Assembly: GCF_900177725.1 (NCBI RefSeq) | Contig: NZ_FXAT01000003.1 | Location: 310,001 to 374,000 of the forward strand | Source: Paraburkholderia susongensis | GTDB lineage: Bacteria; Pseudomonadota; Gammaproteobacteria; Burkholderiales; Burkholderiaceae | Length of the DNA stretch: 64,000 bases | Reading direction: 5' to 3' | In this document: positions 27,599 through 36,945 of the stretch, piece by piece | Numbering within the stretch: the stretch's first letter is position 1 | Layout of the letters: each line of letters starts with the position of its first letter | Notes under the pieces: generated by a model | What the model was told of the DNA's origin: nothing | What the model saw: the letters and a program-made list of their open reading frames with translations, nothing else | The model's database searches: none | Position numbers and translations under genes: made by a program

Positions 27599-29137
27599 GT
27601 GCACTCAGACTATCTTGCTCATGACGCCATCGGCCTCGCCGAACTCGTGCGCACGCGTCAGGTCAGCGCGCGCGAATTGATCGACGTCGCGATCTCGCGC
27701 ACCGAAGCCGTCAATCCCGCGATCAATGCGGTCGTTCTGAAGGACTACGATGCAGCACGCCAGCGCGCCTCACGCGAGGACGCCAGGCGCGATGACGATG
27801 CGAACGGCACCCATGCCGCCAACGGCAGCAACGGCGCGGACACCGCGAGCGCGGCACTGGCTGGCGTGCCGTTCCTGATCAAGGATCTTGGCGCGCCGGT
27901 CGCCGGACTGCGCATGGCAATGGGCAGCCGTCACTACCGCCACTTCATTCCCGCACAGGACGCGCCGGTCGTCACGCTCGCGAAAGCGGCGGGCCTGAAC
28001 ATCTTCGCGAAGACCAGCACCTCCGAGCTGGGTCAGATGCCTTATACGGAGCCCGAACTATTCGGCGCGTGCCGTAATCCGTGGAATCTCGATCACACGC
28101 CGGGCGGTTCGAGCGGCGGCGCAGCGGCAGCAGTCGCGGCGGGCATCGTGCCGCTCGCGCATGCGTCGGACGGCGGCGGCTCGATCCGCATTCCGGCTTC
28201 GTGCTGCGGACTGTTCGGCCTCAAGCCGTCGCGCGGACGCGTGCCGCGCGCAGCGCCACCAGCCGCCGGTGAACTCGGCGCCGATCTCGCGGTATCGCGC
28301 AGCGTGCGCGACAGCGCGCTGCTGCTCGATCTGCTGTCGGGCAACGCGGAGCGGCCCACCGGTGCGCCCGGCACGTTTCTCAGTGCGGCGCGCGAGCCGT
28401 GCAAGCCGCTCAACATCGCCTACGTGACCGAGTCGATGCTTGCGCCGTCGCTCTCCGCCGATGCGCGCGCCGCACTCGAAGACGCCGCGCAACTCGCGAG
28501 TTCGCTCGGCCATCGTCTCGAACCGGTCTCGCTCGGCATCGATTTCGCAGCGGTCCGTCATGCGTTTCTCACGCTGTGGTCGGTGGTCGCCGAAGACCTC
28601 GTGCTGAACGCGGAACGCATCACCGGTCACAAGCCAGTGCGCAGTGAATTCGAAATTTCGACGTGGGCGATCGCGCACATTGGCCGCAAGCTCGGCGAGC
28701 AAGGCTTGCCAGCCGCGCTCGAAGAACAGCGCCGCATCACGGAGCGCCTCACGGATCTGCTGAACCGTTACGACGTGCTGCTGTGCGCGACGCTGGCCGC
28801 TGCGCCGATCAAGATCGGCGAGATGCGGCCCACCCCGGTCGAGCGCGCGCAGATGCGCGCGGTCACCGCGATGCCGCTCGAACGGCTGATGAAAATGCTG
28901 CTGCTCGAAGCGTCGAATAAGGCATTCGCGTGGGCGGGATGCACGGAGCTATTCAACCTGAGCGGGCAGCCGGCGATGTCGGTACCGCTCTACTGGAACG
29001 CGCGCGGACTGCCGATCGGCGTGCAATTCGCCGCGCGCACCGGCGGCGAAGCGACGCTGCTGCGGCTCGCCGCGCAACTGGAAGCGGCGCGGCCGTGGTT
29101 CGACAAGCGGCCGCCGTTGATGAACGCGCGGCGTTAG
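27599..29137 (+). CDS. Amidase signature family amidase
   Basis: A 512-residue protein with the Lys-cisSer-Ser triad of the family: Lys95 in PFLIKD, Ser171 in [16 protein letters not shown] and Ser195 in [24 protein letters not shown] low-complexity Asp/Asn/Ala insert (about 60-85) precedes Lys95. These enzymes hydrolyse amides (GatA, fatty acid amide or drug-like amides); the natural substrate is not clear. The start is GTG 27599 with GAGG upstream. It converges on an MFS gene. Confidence 0.92.
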   Translation: MHSDYLAHDAIGLAELVRTRQVSARELIDVAISRTEAVNPAINAVVLKDYDAARQRASREDARRDDDANGTHAANGSNGADTASAALAGVPFLIKDLGAPVAGLRMAMGSRHYRHFIPAQDAPVVTLAKAAGLNIFAKTSTSELGQMPYTEPELFGACRNPWNLDHTPGGSSGGAAAAVAAGIVPLAHASDGGGSIRIPASCCGLFGLKPSRGRVPRAAPPAAGELGADLAVSRSVRDSALLLDLLSGNAERPTGAPGTFLSAAREPCKPLNIAYVTESMLAPSLSADARAALEDAAQLASSLGHRLEPVSLGIDFAAVRHAFLTLWSVVAEDLVLNAERITGHKPVRSEFEISTWAIAHIGRKLGEQGLPAALEEQRRITERLTDLLNRYDVLLCATLAAAPIKIGEMRPTPVERAQMRAVTAMPLERLMKMLLLEASNKAFAWAGCTELFNLSGQPAMSVPLYWNARGLPIGVQFAARTGGEATLLRLAAQLEAARPWFDKRPPLMNARR

Positions 29138-29212
29138 GGTCTGTTTGCATATGGAACGCACGTGCGTTGCCGCGAGAAGGGCCGCCCGCAAGGACTGTGA
29201 CGCGGCGAATAC

Positions 29213-30505
29213 TCACGCCGCCTTGCGCTGCGCATCGAGATCGACGTGACGCTGGCCCGGAATGCAGGCCACCGCGACGATCGACAGCGCGAGCCCCGCC
29301 ATCACGTACCAGGTCGGCGCAAGCGGCGAACCGGTCGTGCTGATGAGCCAGGTCACGGCGAACGGGCCGAAGCCGCCGAACACCATCACCGCGACGTTGT
29401 AGGCGAGCGCAAGACCGATCGAGCGCACGTTGGCCGGAAACAGTTCGGCGATCAGCGCGCCGAACGGCCCGTAGTAGCCAGAAAGCGTGATCGACAGAAG
29501 CGCCTGCACGAGAATCAGCTTCGACACGCTCGGCTCACTCGCGAGCCACGCGAAGAGCGGATAGACGAGCACGAACGTGAGCGTCAGCGACCATAGGGAC
29601 AAGCCCTTGCGCCCGATCCTGTCGGACCACGCGCCGGTTAGCGGCGAAAGCACCATCAACAGCAGATTGCCGACGATCACCGCATAGAACGACTGCGCAT
29701 AAGGCAGCTTCAGCTCCCTCACTGCGAACGTCGGCAGATAGTTGATCAGCACGTAGATCGTCACGGTGAGCGCGATCACCGAGCCGAGTCCGCACAACAC
29801 GCTGCGGCTATGGCTCGTGAACACCTCGCGCAGTGTGGCGCGCGGCGCATTTTTTCGCGCGAGCAGAAAGACTTCGGAATCGGTGAGACGACGGCGAATA
29901 TAAAAGCCGATCGGCCCGATGATCAGACCGAGAATGAACGGCACACGCCAGCCCCAGGACTTGAGCGCCTCGGGCGACAGGCCGCGCGTAATCGACGCGC
30001 CCACCAGTGCGCCGAGCAGCAGCGCCGCCGCCTGGCTCGCCATCTGCCAGCTGCCATAGAAGCCGCGCTTCGAGAACGGCGCCGCTTCGATCAGCAAGGC
30101 CGTCGCACTGCCGAATTCGCCGCCGGCGGAAAAACCCTGTAACAGACGCCCGAGCACGATCATCAACGGTGCGGCAATGCCGATCGCCGAATACGGCGGT
30201 GCAATCGCAAGCAGCAGAATGCCGAGCGTCATCAGCGCAATCACGAGCGACAACGCCGCCTTGCGCCCGGCGCGATCCGCGTAGAGGCCGAGCACGATGC
30301 CGCCGACCGGCCGCATCACGAAGGCGACGCCGAAGGTGGCGGTGGTGAGGAGTATCGATGAATACCCGTTACTGGCCGGGAAGAACAACTGGGCGATCAC
30401 CACGGTCAGGAATCCGAACACGGTGAAGTCGTACCATTCGAGCGCATTGCCGATCACGGCCGCGACGACTGCGCGCGTATTGAGGCTCCTCGACGCGGGT
30501 GCCAT
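29213..30505 (-). CDS. MFS transporter, metabolite:H+ symporter (MHS) type
   Basis: A 430-residue protein with twelve membrane segments and the MHS hallmarks: GNALEWYDFTVFGFLTVVIAQLFFP in TM1, RPVGGIVLGLYADRAGRK between TM2 and TM3, and GRLLQGFSAGGEFGSATALLIE in TM4-5. Relatives such as ProP, KgtP and CitA import organic acids or osmolytes with protons. GGAG lies 7 nt before the ATG. The substrate is not inferable. Confidence 0.92.
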   Translation of the reverse strand: MAPASRSLNTRAVVAAVIGNALEWYDFTVFGFLTVVIAQLFFPASNGYSSILLTTATFGVAFVMRPVGGIVLGLYADRAGRKAALSLVIALMTLGILLLAIAPPYSAIGIAAPLMIVLGRLLQGFSAGGEFGSATALLIEAAPFSKRGFYGSWQMASQAAALLLGALVGASITRGLSPEALKSWGWRVPFILGLIIGPIGFYIRRRLTDSEVFLLARKNAPRATLREVFTSHSRSVLCGLGSVIALTVTIYVLINYLPTFAVRELKLPYAQSFYAVIVGNLLLMVLSPLTGAWSDRIGRKGLSLWSLTLTFVLVYPLFAWLASEPSVSKLILVQALLSITLSGYYGPFGALIAELFPANVRSIGLALAYNVAVMVFGGFGPFAVTWLISTTGSPLAPTWYVMAGLALSIVAVACIPGQRHVDLDAQRKAA

Positions 30506-30660
30506 GCGAAATCTCCAGCTCGCGAAAACGTCATCTCAAGCCTCGAGAAAGCGTCTGCCGCGCACTGCGGAACATGTCCGATTGCCCACAGCCGGGAGGT
30601 ACGCCGCAATGTTGCGGTGCACCTCACCGGAGCCTGTAAGCACTTCGAACCCGGTCTTTG

Positions 30661-30972
30661 TCAGGCCTTCTTGTTATATGCGCTGCACCAACCCTTGGCC
30701 GAGACCTGCTTGCCCGGGAACATCGGGCAGCCGCCGAAGGCGTCGCCCGCTTTGCCCTGGAAGAAGCTGCAGTTGCCGCAGTCCTGGCCCGGCGCGAATT
30801 TGGCGAACTTCGCCTTGTCGACGGTACTCGCGTCCGCCCGGTAGCCGAGCGCCTGCGCGGTCGGATCGGTTTCAGCGACTTTCGGCGCATCGGCGAACGC
30901 CTGGCGCGACAGCGCGAACGTCGAGGCCACACCAATACTGGTAATCAGAAACGTACGACGGGAAGATCTCAT
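30661..30972 (-). CDS. High-potential iron-sulfur protein (HiPIP)
   Basis: A 103-residue precursor with a twin-arginine signal (SRRTFLITSIGVASTFAL, mature from about residue 29) and four cysteines for a [4Fe-4S] cluster: Cys65, Cys68, Cys82 and Cys96, in the HiPIP order C-x2-C...C...GWC. Tat export fits insertion of the cluster before transport. HiPIPs carry single electrons in the periplasm. GGAG precedes the ATG. It is alone, with no redox partner gene adjacent. Confidence 0.95.
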   Translation of the reverse strand: MRSSRRTFLITSIGVASTFALSRQAFADAPKVAETDPTAQALGYRADASTVDKAKFAKFAPGQDCGNCSFFQGKAGDAFGGCPMFPGKQVSAKGWCSAYNKKA

Positions 30973-31184
30973 GGGGACTCACTCCATTTATATTGAACTG
31001 ACGCCGTTCTGATGACGACGGTCCCCAAGCATAGCAATGAAGCCGCCGCGCGTGACGGTCCAAATGATAGAGATAAGCGGATCGGTAGGGAGACGGGGCA
31101 CAACAGGGCACGACGGGGCGCGACGAAAGGCGCCGCGCCTCGCGCATTCGCGTGCATTTACGTACATCAGGCGTGTCGTGCGTA

Positions 31185-32291
31185 TCAAGCGCGCCCGGCC
31201 AGTTCGCAAACCCGCTGCGCAATCGCGAGCGACGCGGTCAAGCCCGGCGACTCGATGCCGAACAGATTGACGAGCCCGCGCACGCCATGCGCCGCCGGCC
31301 CCTGAATCACGAAATCCGCGGCGGGCTCGCCGGGACCGGACAGCTTCGGGCGAATGCCCGCATAGGCGGGCTGCAATGCGTCGTCGGGCAACGCGGGCCA
31401 GTACGCGCGAATCGCGGCGTAAAACGATTCCGCGCGGCGCGGATCGACGTCGTAATTGATCGTGTCGACCCATTCGACATCGGGGCCGAAGCGCGCCTGG
31501 CCGCCGAGGTCGATCGTCAGATGCACGCCGAGGCCGGCCTCGTTCGGCATCGGATAGATCAGGCGGCTGAACGGCGCGCGCCCCGAGATGCCGAAGTAGT
31601 TGCCGCGCGCGAAATAGAGCGGCGGCACGTGACGCGCATCGAGCCCGCGAATCTTGCGCGCGAGCGCGTTCGCATGGAGGCCCGCGCTGTTTATCACGCA
31701 CGCGGCGCTGATCGTGGTCGGCGCACCGCCGCCCACCGAGATGACGAAGCGCCCGTTGCGCGCCTCGATCGCCTCGACCGGCGCATGAAACGCGCACATC
31801 GTGCCATCGCGCTCGGCATCGCCTTGCAGCGCGAGCATGAACTGATGACTATCGACGATCCCCGTCTGCGGCGAGAACACCGCCGCCACGCATTCGAGCG
31901 CTGGTTCGAGCGCCTGCGCCTGATCGCTGGTGATACGCATCAGATCGAGCACGCCGTTATCGCGCCCTTTCGCCATGATGCTTTCGAGCTGCGGAATCTG
32001 GTTGCGCGAGGTGGCGACGAGCAGCTTGCCGCAGCGCGAATGCGGCACGTTGTGCTCGGCGCAATAGTCATAAAGCATTTCGCGGCCGTGCACGCACAGC
32101 GCGGCCTTCAGCGAGCCGCGCGGATAGTAGATGCCCGCGTGAATCACTTCGCTATTGCGCGAGCTGGTGCCCACGCCGATCGCCTCGGCGGCTTCCAGCA
32201 CGATCACCTCGCGCCCGCGCGCCGCCAGCGCGCGCGCCGTCGCGAGGCCGACCACGCCGGCGCCGATCACTACACATTCGATCTGATCCAT
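31185..32291 (-). CDS. FAD-dependent oxidoreductase, L-2-hydroxyglutarate oxidase (LhgO)-like
   Basis: A 368-residue DAO-fold flavoprotein: an N-terminal Rossmann [27 protein letters not shown], then [22 protein letters not shown], which is characteristic of LhgO and its relatives, and a C-terminal AGIRPKLSG...[19 protein letters not shown]. The likely reaction is oxidation of a 2-hydroxy acid with electrons passed to quinone. ATG 32291 has AAAGGA upstream. An in-frame ATG at 32330 is less likely. Confidence 0.9.
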   Translation of the reverse strand: MDQIECVVIGAGVVGLATARALAARGREVIVLEAAEAIGVGTSSRNSEVIHAGIYYPRGSLKAALCVHGREMLYDYCAEHNVPHSRCGKLLVATSRNQIPQLESIMAKGRDNGVLDLMRITSDQAQALEPALECVAAVFSPQTGIVDSHQFMLALQGDAERDGTMCAFHAPVEAIEARNGRFVISVGGGAPTTISAACVINSAGLHANALARKIRGLDARHVPPLYFARGNYFGISGRAPFSRLIYPMPNEAGLGVHLTIDLGGQARFGPDVEWVDTINYDVDPRRAESFYAAIRAYWPALPDDALQPAYAGIRPKLSGPGEPAADFVIQGPAAHGVRGLVNLFGIESPGLTASLAIAQRVCELAGRA

Positions 32292-32829
32292 ATCCTTTGA
32301 CGCGGCCTGCTGCGCCGCGCACTGCCTCATTCAGCCGATGGAGAGGAAGACAGGATGCCGCGCCTGCGTGCCGCGGTCCGCTCGCTGTCGAACACCGCTG
32401 TCAAACACATTGGCCTGCATCTGTCCGCTCGCGTCCTTCTATAACCGTCATTAAAATTGTACGACGCGGTACAGACAGAAATGCCCGCAGGTCGTAGAGC
32501 TGCGGGCATTTCTGTCTCGAGCGCACGCAAGATGCGGCGGCCCGACTGCTTCAGTGTATGCCGTCGAAGAGCGCAGTGCCGACTTCTTCGCACCGCAAGC
32601 CGGTGCGCCGCCGGGCTCGCCGAAGCCGCTCACGCGGGTCGGCCAGCCGGCCTGCGCACGGGCCCGGCATCCGGCCAGCCCGCCACGTACCATCCGATAC
32701 GCATCGAGTGCGCCTCAAAAATAGCAATAATTGCCGCAACATTGATCTTATTCCAGGTACGAATTCCCGCCCCAAGTCCCACAAACTGCCAAGAAAGGTG
32801 GTTTTCTGTCGAAAAATGGGCAAAAAACC
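32292..32829. other. 538-bp gap containing an 18-bp perfect inverted repeat (32473-32517)
   Basis: AGACAGAAATGCCCGCAG (32473-32490) is followed by a 9-nt loop and its exact reverse complement (32500-32517). The hairpin is followed by no long T-run on either strand, so it is an unusual terminator if one at all. It lies between the divergently spaced FAD oxidoreductase start and the MoxR gene end. The remainder shows no gene. Confidence 0.75.
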
Positions 32830-33807
32830 TCAAAAACCGATCGGTTTTCGCCGGTTTCCGTAATCGAGGCGGATATCGGCGGATTCGATCTCGTTGCGGC
32901 CGGCGATCCGCGCCGCGCCGAAGCCGTTCAGAATCGCGCGGCGCATTTCGCGCGGCGAAGCGCGCTTGAGCGCGTCGAGCGCCGGGTCGCCGAGCGTTTC
33001 CGGGAAGCGCAGCCCCCAGTTGTGCGCCGAGCGGATCTCGTCGTAGATCGATTGCGCGATGCGCCGCGCGCCGTCGTGGTCCGGCGGCGGAATCTCGTAC
33101 ACGTTCATGCGGTTCAGGATCGGCTCGGGAATCGCGCGCTCGTCGTTGGCGGTCGCGATCCAGATCACGTTGCCCGCGTTGATCGGAATCTCGGCGAACT
33201 CGTCGATGAAGCTCTGCGCGGTATCGTGCTCGAGCAGCGCATAGAGCGCGCCGAGCGGGTCGTACTGCGAATCGCCGGTGGCCTTGTCGATTTCGTCGAC
33301 GGCAATCACCGGATTCGCATAGCTGCCGTTGACGAGCGCATCGAACACCTTGCCCGGCTTCGCGTTCTTCCATTGCGACGACGCGCCCGACAAAATCCAG
33401 CCGGCCGTCAGCGAACTCATCGCGACGTACTGATAGGCGGTGCCGAGCAGACGCGCGAGCTGCTTCGCGAAATGCGTCTTGCCGATGCCGGGGTCGCCGA
33501 GCAGCAGAATCGGCATCAGCTCGAGCCGGTCTTCGGTTTCGAGGCACAACGCGACCTGCTTGCGGATGTCGTCGAGCGGTGCGGAAAAATTGGGCAGCGC
33601 GTCGATCAGATCGTCGATCGACGGCATCCGGTTCGGCTTCACGCAGAAACGCAGATTGCCGGTTTTCAGCATCTTCTCGTAGGTCACGCGCAGCGCCTCG
33701 TTCGCGCTGTCGCCAAGGCCGTTCAGCGCGGTTTCGACCTGATCGAGGTCGTACACCCGGCTGAAGGAGGCCACGGCGATTTCCTGTTTGACCATTGCTG
33801 TCGTCAT
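32830..33807 (-). CDS. MoxR-like AAA+ ATPase
   Basis: A 325-residue AAA+ protein with Walker A GDPGIGKTH (Lys110), Walker B VIAVDEIDK (about 170), sensor 1 ATANDER and a sensor-2 helical end. It acts as a chaperone-like ATPase, but no vWA partner gene adjoins it, unlike the coxD-coxE pair elsewhere in the window. The sequence also has some Lon-like features (DEIDKATGDSQYDPLGALYALLE). Pfam-level assignment is secure; the substrate is unknown. GGTGAG precedes the ATG. Confidence 0.85.
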   Translation of the reverse strand: MTTAMVKQEIAVASFSRVYDLDQVETALNGLGDSANEALRVTYEKMLKTGNLRFCVKPNRMPSIDDLIDALPNFSAPLDDIRKQVALCLETEDRLELMPILLLGDPGIGKTHFAKQLARLLGTAYQYVAMSSLTAGWILSGASSQWKNAKPGKVFDALVNGSYANPVIAVDEIDKATGDSQYDPLGALYALLEHDTAQSFIDEFAEIPINAGNVIWIATANDERAIPEPILNRMNVYEIPPPDHDGARRIAQSIYDEIRSAHNWGLRFPETLGDPALDALKRASPREMRRAILNGFGAARIAGRNEIESADIRLDYGNRRKPIGF

Positions 33808-33993
33808 CGCTCACCCCGTTTGGCTGGTCCCGCTGCGGCGGCGCCTCGTGGGCGCCGGTTCAGGTCCAGTGTAGCGACGACTTGATCGCGTGCAAGCCAG
33901 CAGTCGTGCGGCTCTGCTGCTAACAGCCGCGTGTTTTTGGCGCCTGTTTTGGGCATCTGTTTCCAGAGCCCGTTTCCGGCGACGCCCCGAAGG

Positions 33994-34045
33994 GGCTCCC
34001 TTGGGAAACACCCCGAAGGAAGTGCCCTTGGGGCATTCCCATCCT
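33994..34045. repeat. GC-rich intergenic hairpin repeat (CCCCGAAGG motif, two copies)
   Basis: GCCCCGAAGGGGC (33994-34006) is a short hairpin. A second CCCCGAAGG (from about 34011) pairs with CCCTTGGGG further on. Such nested CCCC/GGGG elements are common between Burkholderia genes. They lie in the 383-bp gap between the MoxR start and the next gene; a further stem GGGTAAG...CTTACCC (about 34113-34149) sits before the downstream start. No gene is seen in the gap. Confidence 0.55.
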
Positions 34046-34190
34046 TATCCGGAATGGATTGTTGCTGAACCGGAGCGCCGTTGGGCCTGTCAGAAACCGG
34101 TGCGGCCATCCGGGGTAAGATGGCTTTCTGCCTACTTGGTAACTTACCCGGCAACTGCACGAACCGACGCCGTGACCGGAGATTCCTTCC

Positions 34191-34790
34191 ATGTGGAAAA
34201 CCAGTATCGCCGCCATGCTGCTTGGCGCTTCGTTGCTCGCACACGCGCAACAACGGCCGGCGCAGCAGGTCGTGCAATGGCAGTTGCAGGTCATGCAGGA
34301 CGGTCAGCAGATCGACTCGTTCGAGGGCACCACCACCGTCGGCCAGGCGCGCACGGACACGCATCACCGGGTCGTGCAGCATAACGTCGGCTGCAAGGAT
34401 CAACCGGCCGGCAGCATCGACCTGTCGCGCACGCTAACCGTCTCGCCGTTGCGCGTGGACCCGGAAGGCGTGATGCTGTCGATCGAGACGCAGGAAACGC
34501 TCGAAGACGCCACCGCCCAGCGCACCGACATCGGCTGCAAGCTGCCGCCGCAGCCGCGCCAGGTGAGCGCGAGCCATCCGGGCCTCGTCGTGCCGCCGGA
34601 TCAGTGGGCGAGCTGGACGATCATCGAGCGCAACCCGAACCTGGTTTATCGCGTGCATGCGAGCGCCGTGAACGGCAACGGCGGTGCGAACGGCAATGCG
34701 GCCAGTGCGGCGAACGGCAATGCGAGCGGCAACGCAGCCAGTGCGGCGCACGGCAATACGAACGGCAACGCGGCCGGCAACTCGAACTGA
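34191..34790 (+). CDS. Secreted protein of unknown function with an Asn/Gly/Ala-repeat tail
   Basis: A 199-residue protein with a signal peptide (MWKTSIAAMLLGASLLAHA, cleaved near residue 19). The middle region (about 20-160) has two cysteines (about 68 and 116) that may form a disulfide. The last 40 residues are a low-complexity NGNAASAANGN-type tail with repeated codons. I do not recognise a family. Probably periplasmic. It lies 67 nt upstream of the EEP hydrolase gene and on the same strand. Confidence 0.75.
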   Translation: MWKTSIAAMLLGASLLAHAQQRPAQQVVQWQLQVMQDGQQIDSFEGTTTVGQARTDTHHRVVQHNVGCKDQPAGSIDLSRTLTVSPLRVDPEGVMLSIETQETLEDATAQRTDIGCKLPPQPRQVSASHPGLVVPPDQWASWTIIERNPNLVYRVHASAVNGNGGANGNAASAANGNASGNAASAAHGNTNGNAAGNSN

Positions 34791-34857
34791 CATGAACAGC
34801 GGACCCGAGCACCACGCTTTACCAAAGCCTTCAAACAGAACACGTGGATAACGCGGC

Positions 34858-35655
34858 ATGCGAAACCCAGAAGAATTGATCCGCGAGAGCCTCGCGCCGA
34901 ACGATTTCGTCGCGGTGAGCTGGAACCTGCACAAGGGCCGCACGCCACTCGGCTTTCAGGCCTGGCAAGCCATGCAGCGATGGGTGCAATCGACCCACGC
35001 GGATGCCTACTTCCTCCAGGAAGCGATGGCGCGGCGCATGCCGTCGCCAATGCTCGCGAGCAGCTTCGGCGCACCGATGGAGGATCCGCTGTCAGACGTC
35101 TGGCACTGCCAGGCGACCGAAATCGCCCGCTCGCTCGAACTCGAAGTCGCGCTCGGGCCGAACGTGTTCAAGCCGTCATGGCGGCACGGCAACGCGATTC
35201 TGTCGCCGCATCCGCTCGATCTCGGCGGGCGCTGGGACATCTCCGCGCACCGCTTCGAAAAGCGCGGCCTGCTGGTCGCGCGCGCCACGTTCGGCGGACA
35301 CCTCGTCACGCTGCTGTGCGCCCACCTTGCACTGACGCGCCCGGCACGCCTGCGGCAGATGAACTGGATCGCGCACTGGATCGCGAAGGAAGCGCCCGCT
35401 GGCCCGCTCGTGCTGGCCGGCGATTTCAACGACTGGCGCAACGACTCGGTGCCGCTGTTCCGCGAGCATGGTCTGCAGGAAGTGGCGACGCTGCTCGGCG
35501 AACCGGCTCGCACGTTCCCGGCGTTCTCGCCGGCGCTCTCGCTCGACAAGATGTTCGTGCGCGGCATGCAGCCGGTCGAATGGATCCAGCCGACGCAGGA
35601 AACCGCGTGGCTGTCGGATCACCTGCCCTATATGGCGCGCTTGCGGCTCGAGTAG
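34858..35655 (+). CDS. Endonuclease/exonuclease/phosphatase (EEP) family protein
   Basis: A 265-residue EEP-fold protein: VSWNLHKG at the N-terminus, catalytic FLQE, LAGDFNDW and terminal SDHLPYMARL supply the Asn, Glu, Asp-x-Asn and Asp-His metal site. Members are DNases, phosphodiesterases or lipid phosphatases; nothing here discriminates between them. There is no signal peptide, so a cytoplasmic role is likely. The next gene converges after 6 nt. Confidence 0.88.
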   Translation: MRNPEELIRESLAPNDFVAVSWNLHKGRTPLGFQAWQAMQRWVQSTHADAYFLQEAMARRMPSPMLASSFGAPMEDPLSDVWHCQATEIARSLELEVALGPNVFKPSWRHGNAILSPHPLDLGGRWDISAHRFEKRGLLVARATFGGHLVTLLCAHLALTRPARLRQMNWIAHWIAKEAPAGPLVLAGDFNDWRNDSVPLFREHGLQEVATLLGEPARTFPAFSPALSLDKMFVRGMQPVEWIQPTQETAWLSDHLPYMARLRLE

Positions 35656-35661
35656 ACGCCA

Positions 35662-36666
35662 TCACTCCCGATGCGGCGTCCAGGTCAGCGCCGCCTCGAT
35701 CTCCTCGCCCGGCTGCAACACGCAGCCGCCGACCTGTTCGCGCATGCCCACCGCGTTGAAGCAGTCGGTCGTGTTCGTCACCGGCTCCACGCACAGTTGC
35801 GGATCGTTAGCGGGCGCGAACACCACCATGTGGTCGAACGGCGCGTCGGCGGTCATCGTCAGGCTGCGGTGTTCGTCGGGCCACGCAATCGTCGCCTCGC
35901 GCGCCCAGTTCGCGAAGTTGTTGTCGAGATCGAACGCATCCGGCGACATGCCCGCGCGCAACGCATCGACTGCGGGATGCGCGCCGAAATGGGTGGGCAG
36001 CACCTCGGCGTCGGCGTGCCACATCGCCTGCACGTCGGCATACACGCGCGTCTGCGCGGTGCGCGGGTAGTACGGGTGATGTCCCATGCCGAACGGCATC
36101 GGCCGGTCAGCGAGATTCTGCGCGGACAGCGTGATGCGCAACGCGCCGCCGCTCAACTCGATGCGCTGCCGCGCGCGGTAGCGAAACGGCCAGTCGCCGC
36201 GTACGCGCGGGTCCGGCCGATGCTCGAAGGACAGTTCCGCCGCGCTTTCGTCAAGCGCGTCCACTCGCCACGGATGCCGCCACGCGTTGCCGTGCAGCGC
36301 ATGCGCGAAGCGCGCGTCGTTGCCGGCGAGGTCGATCGTCGCGCCGTCGAACTCGAAACGCGCGTCGCGAATCCGGTTGCAATACGGAAACAGCGGGAAG
36401 CTCGCCATGCGCAGCGGATCGCGCGCCTCGAACGCTTGCGGGACCGCCGGGCGCAGCCAGTGCAACGGTCCCGCGGACGTGGCTTCGTAGAAAGCCGCAA
36501 GCGCGCCGCCGACGTCGGGCGCGATCACCACCCGCAAAGCGCCGGCCGTCAACGTGACGAGCCGCGCGGCGATGACGGGATCGTCCAGCCACGAAAGTTG
36601 TGCCGCGAGATGTGTCATAGGCTGTGTCGCAAGCGGCCGGCGCGGATTAAGGGAAGCGTCGCGCAT
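35662..36666 (-). CDS. Aldose 1-epimerase (GalM family)
   Basis: From ATG 36666 the product is 334 residues. The GalM fold is seen in SFPLFPYCNRIRDARFEFDG, ALHGNAWRHPW (catalytic His), GMGHHPYYPR (second His) and a late CVEPVTNTTDCFN (Glu base). The enzyme interconverts alpha and beta anomers. It lies upstream of, and divergent to, a LacI regulator and a YtfQRT-YjfF-type importer, so it probably feeds that sugar pathway. A shorter start at 36618 is equally plausible; neither has a clear RBS. Confidence 0.9.
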   Translation of the reverse strand: MRDASLNPRRPLATQPMTHLAAQLSWLDDPVIAARLVTLTAGALRVVIAPDVGGALAAFYEATSAGPLHWLRPAVPQAFEARDPLRMASFPLFPYCNRIRDARFEFDGATIDLAGNDARFAHALHGNAWRHPWRVDALDESAAELSFEHRPDPRVRGDWPFRYRARQRIELSGGALRITLSAQNLADRPMPFGMGHHPYYPRTAQTRVYADVQAMWHADAEVLPTHFGAHPAVDALRAGMSPDAFDLDNNFANWAREATIAWPDEHRSLTMTADAPFDHMVVFAPANDPQLCVEPVTNTTDCFNAVGMREQVGGCVLQPGEEIEAALTWTPHRE

Positions 36667-36777
36667 AGTCAGAAAAGGCGAAAAAATGGTTGCTGTAACG
36701 TGCCGCACACAGCCCGCGGCCGGCGGACCGTCTGGGCCCGCCCGAGCGAGAATCGCACGACCGGGCACGATTGGTCA

Positions 36778-36877
36778 ATATTATTAGTAATAAATTCGCT
36801 GAAAGAATTGGTTAGGAACGCGGCTCCAGGTTCCCAAATGGCGGGTTAGCGCGCGTTGCCGTGTGCATATTATTAGT
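36778..36877. promoter_or_regulatory. Two candidate LacI operators (ATATTATTAGT) in the epimerase-regulator gap
   Basis: ATATTATTAGT occurs at 36778-36788, embedded in the perfect palindrome TTATTA-G-TAATAA (36781-36793), and again at 36867-36877. Both lie between the divergent aldose epimerase and LacI genes. A third exact copy is upstream of the ABC importer (38012). Odd-centred AT-rich palindromes fit LacI-family binding sites. Confidence 0.65.
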
Positions 36878-36945
36878 GGTACCGTCATCGGCATGATGCC
36901 AGCGGCATCCCCATGCTTTCGCGCCGTCTCCATGCGGCCCGCACA

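Noticed and set aside
32833..32848. Palindrome AAAACCGATCGGTTTT as an operator
   Set aside because: It lies within the last codons of the MoxR-type gene and is more easily explained as coding sequence.
33804..34403. 199-residue minus-strand open frame
   Set aside because: Covers the intergenic hairpin region and the start of the secreted-protein gene antisense; no family match or RBS.
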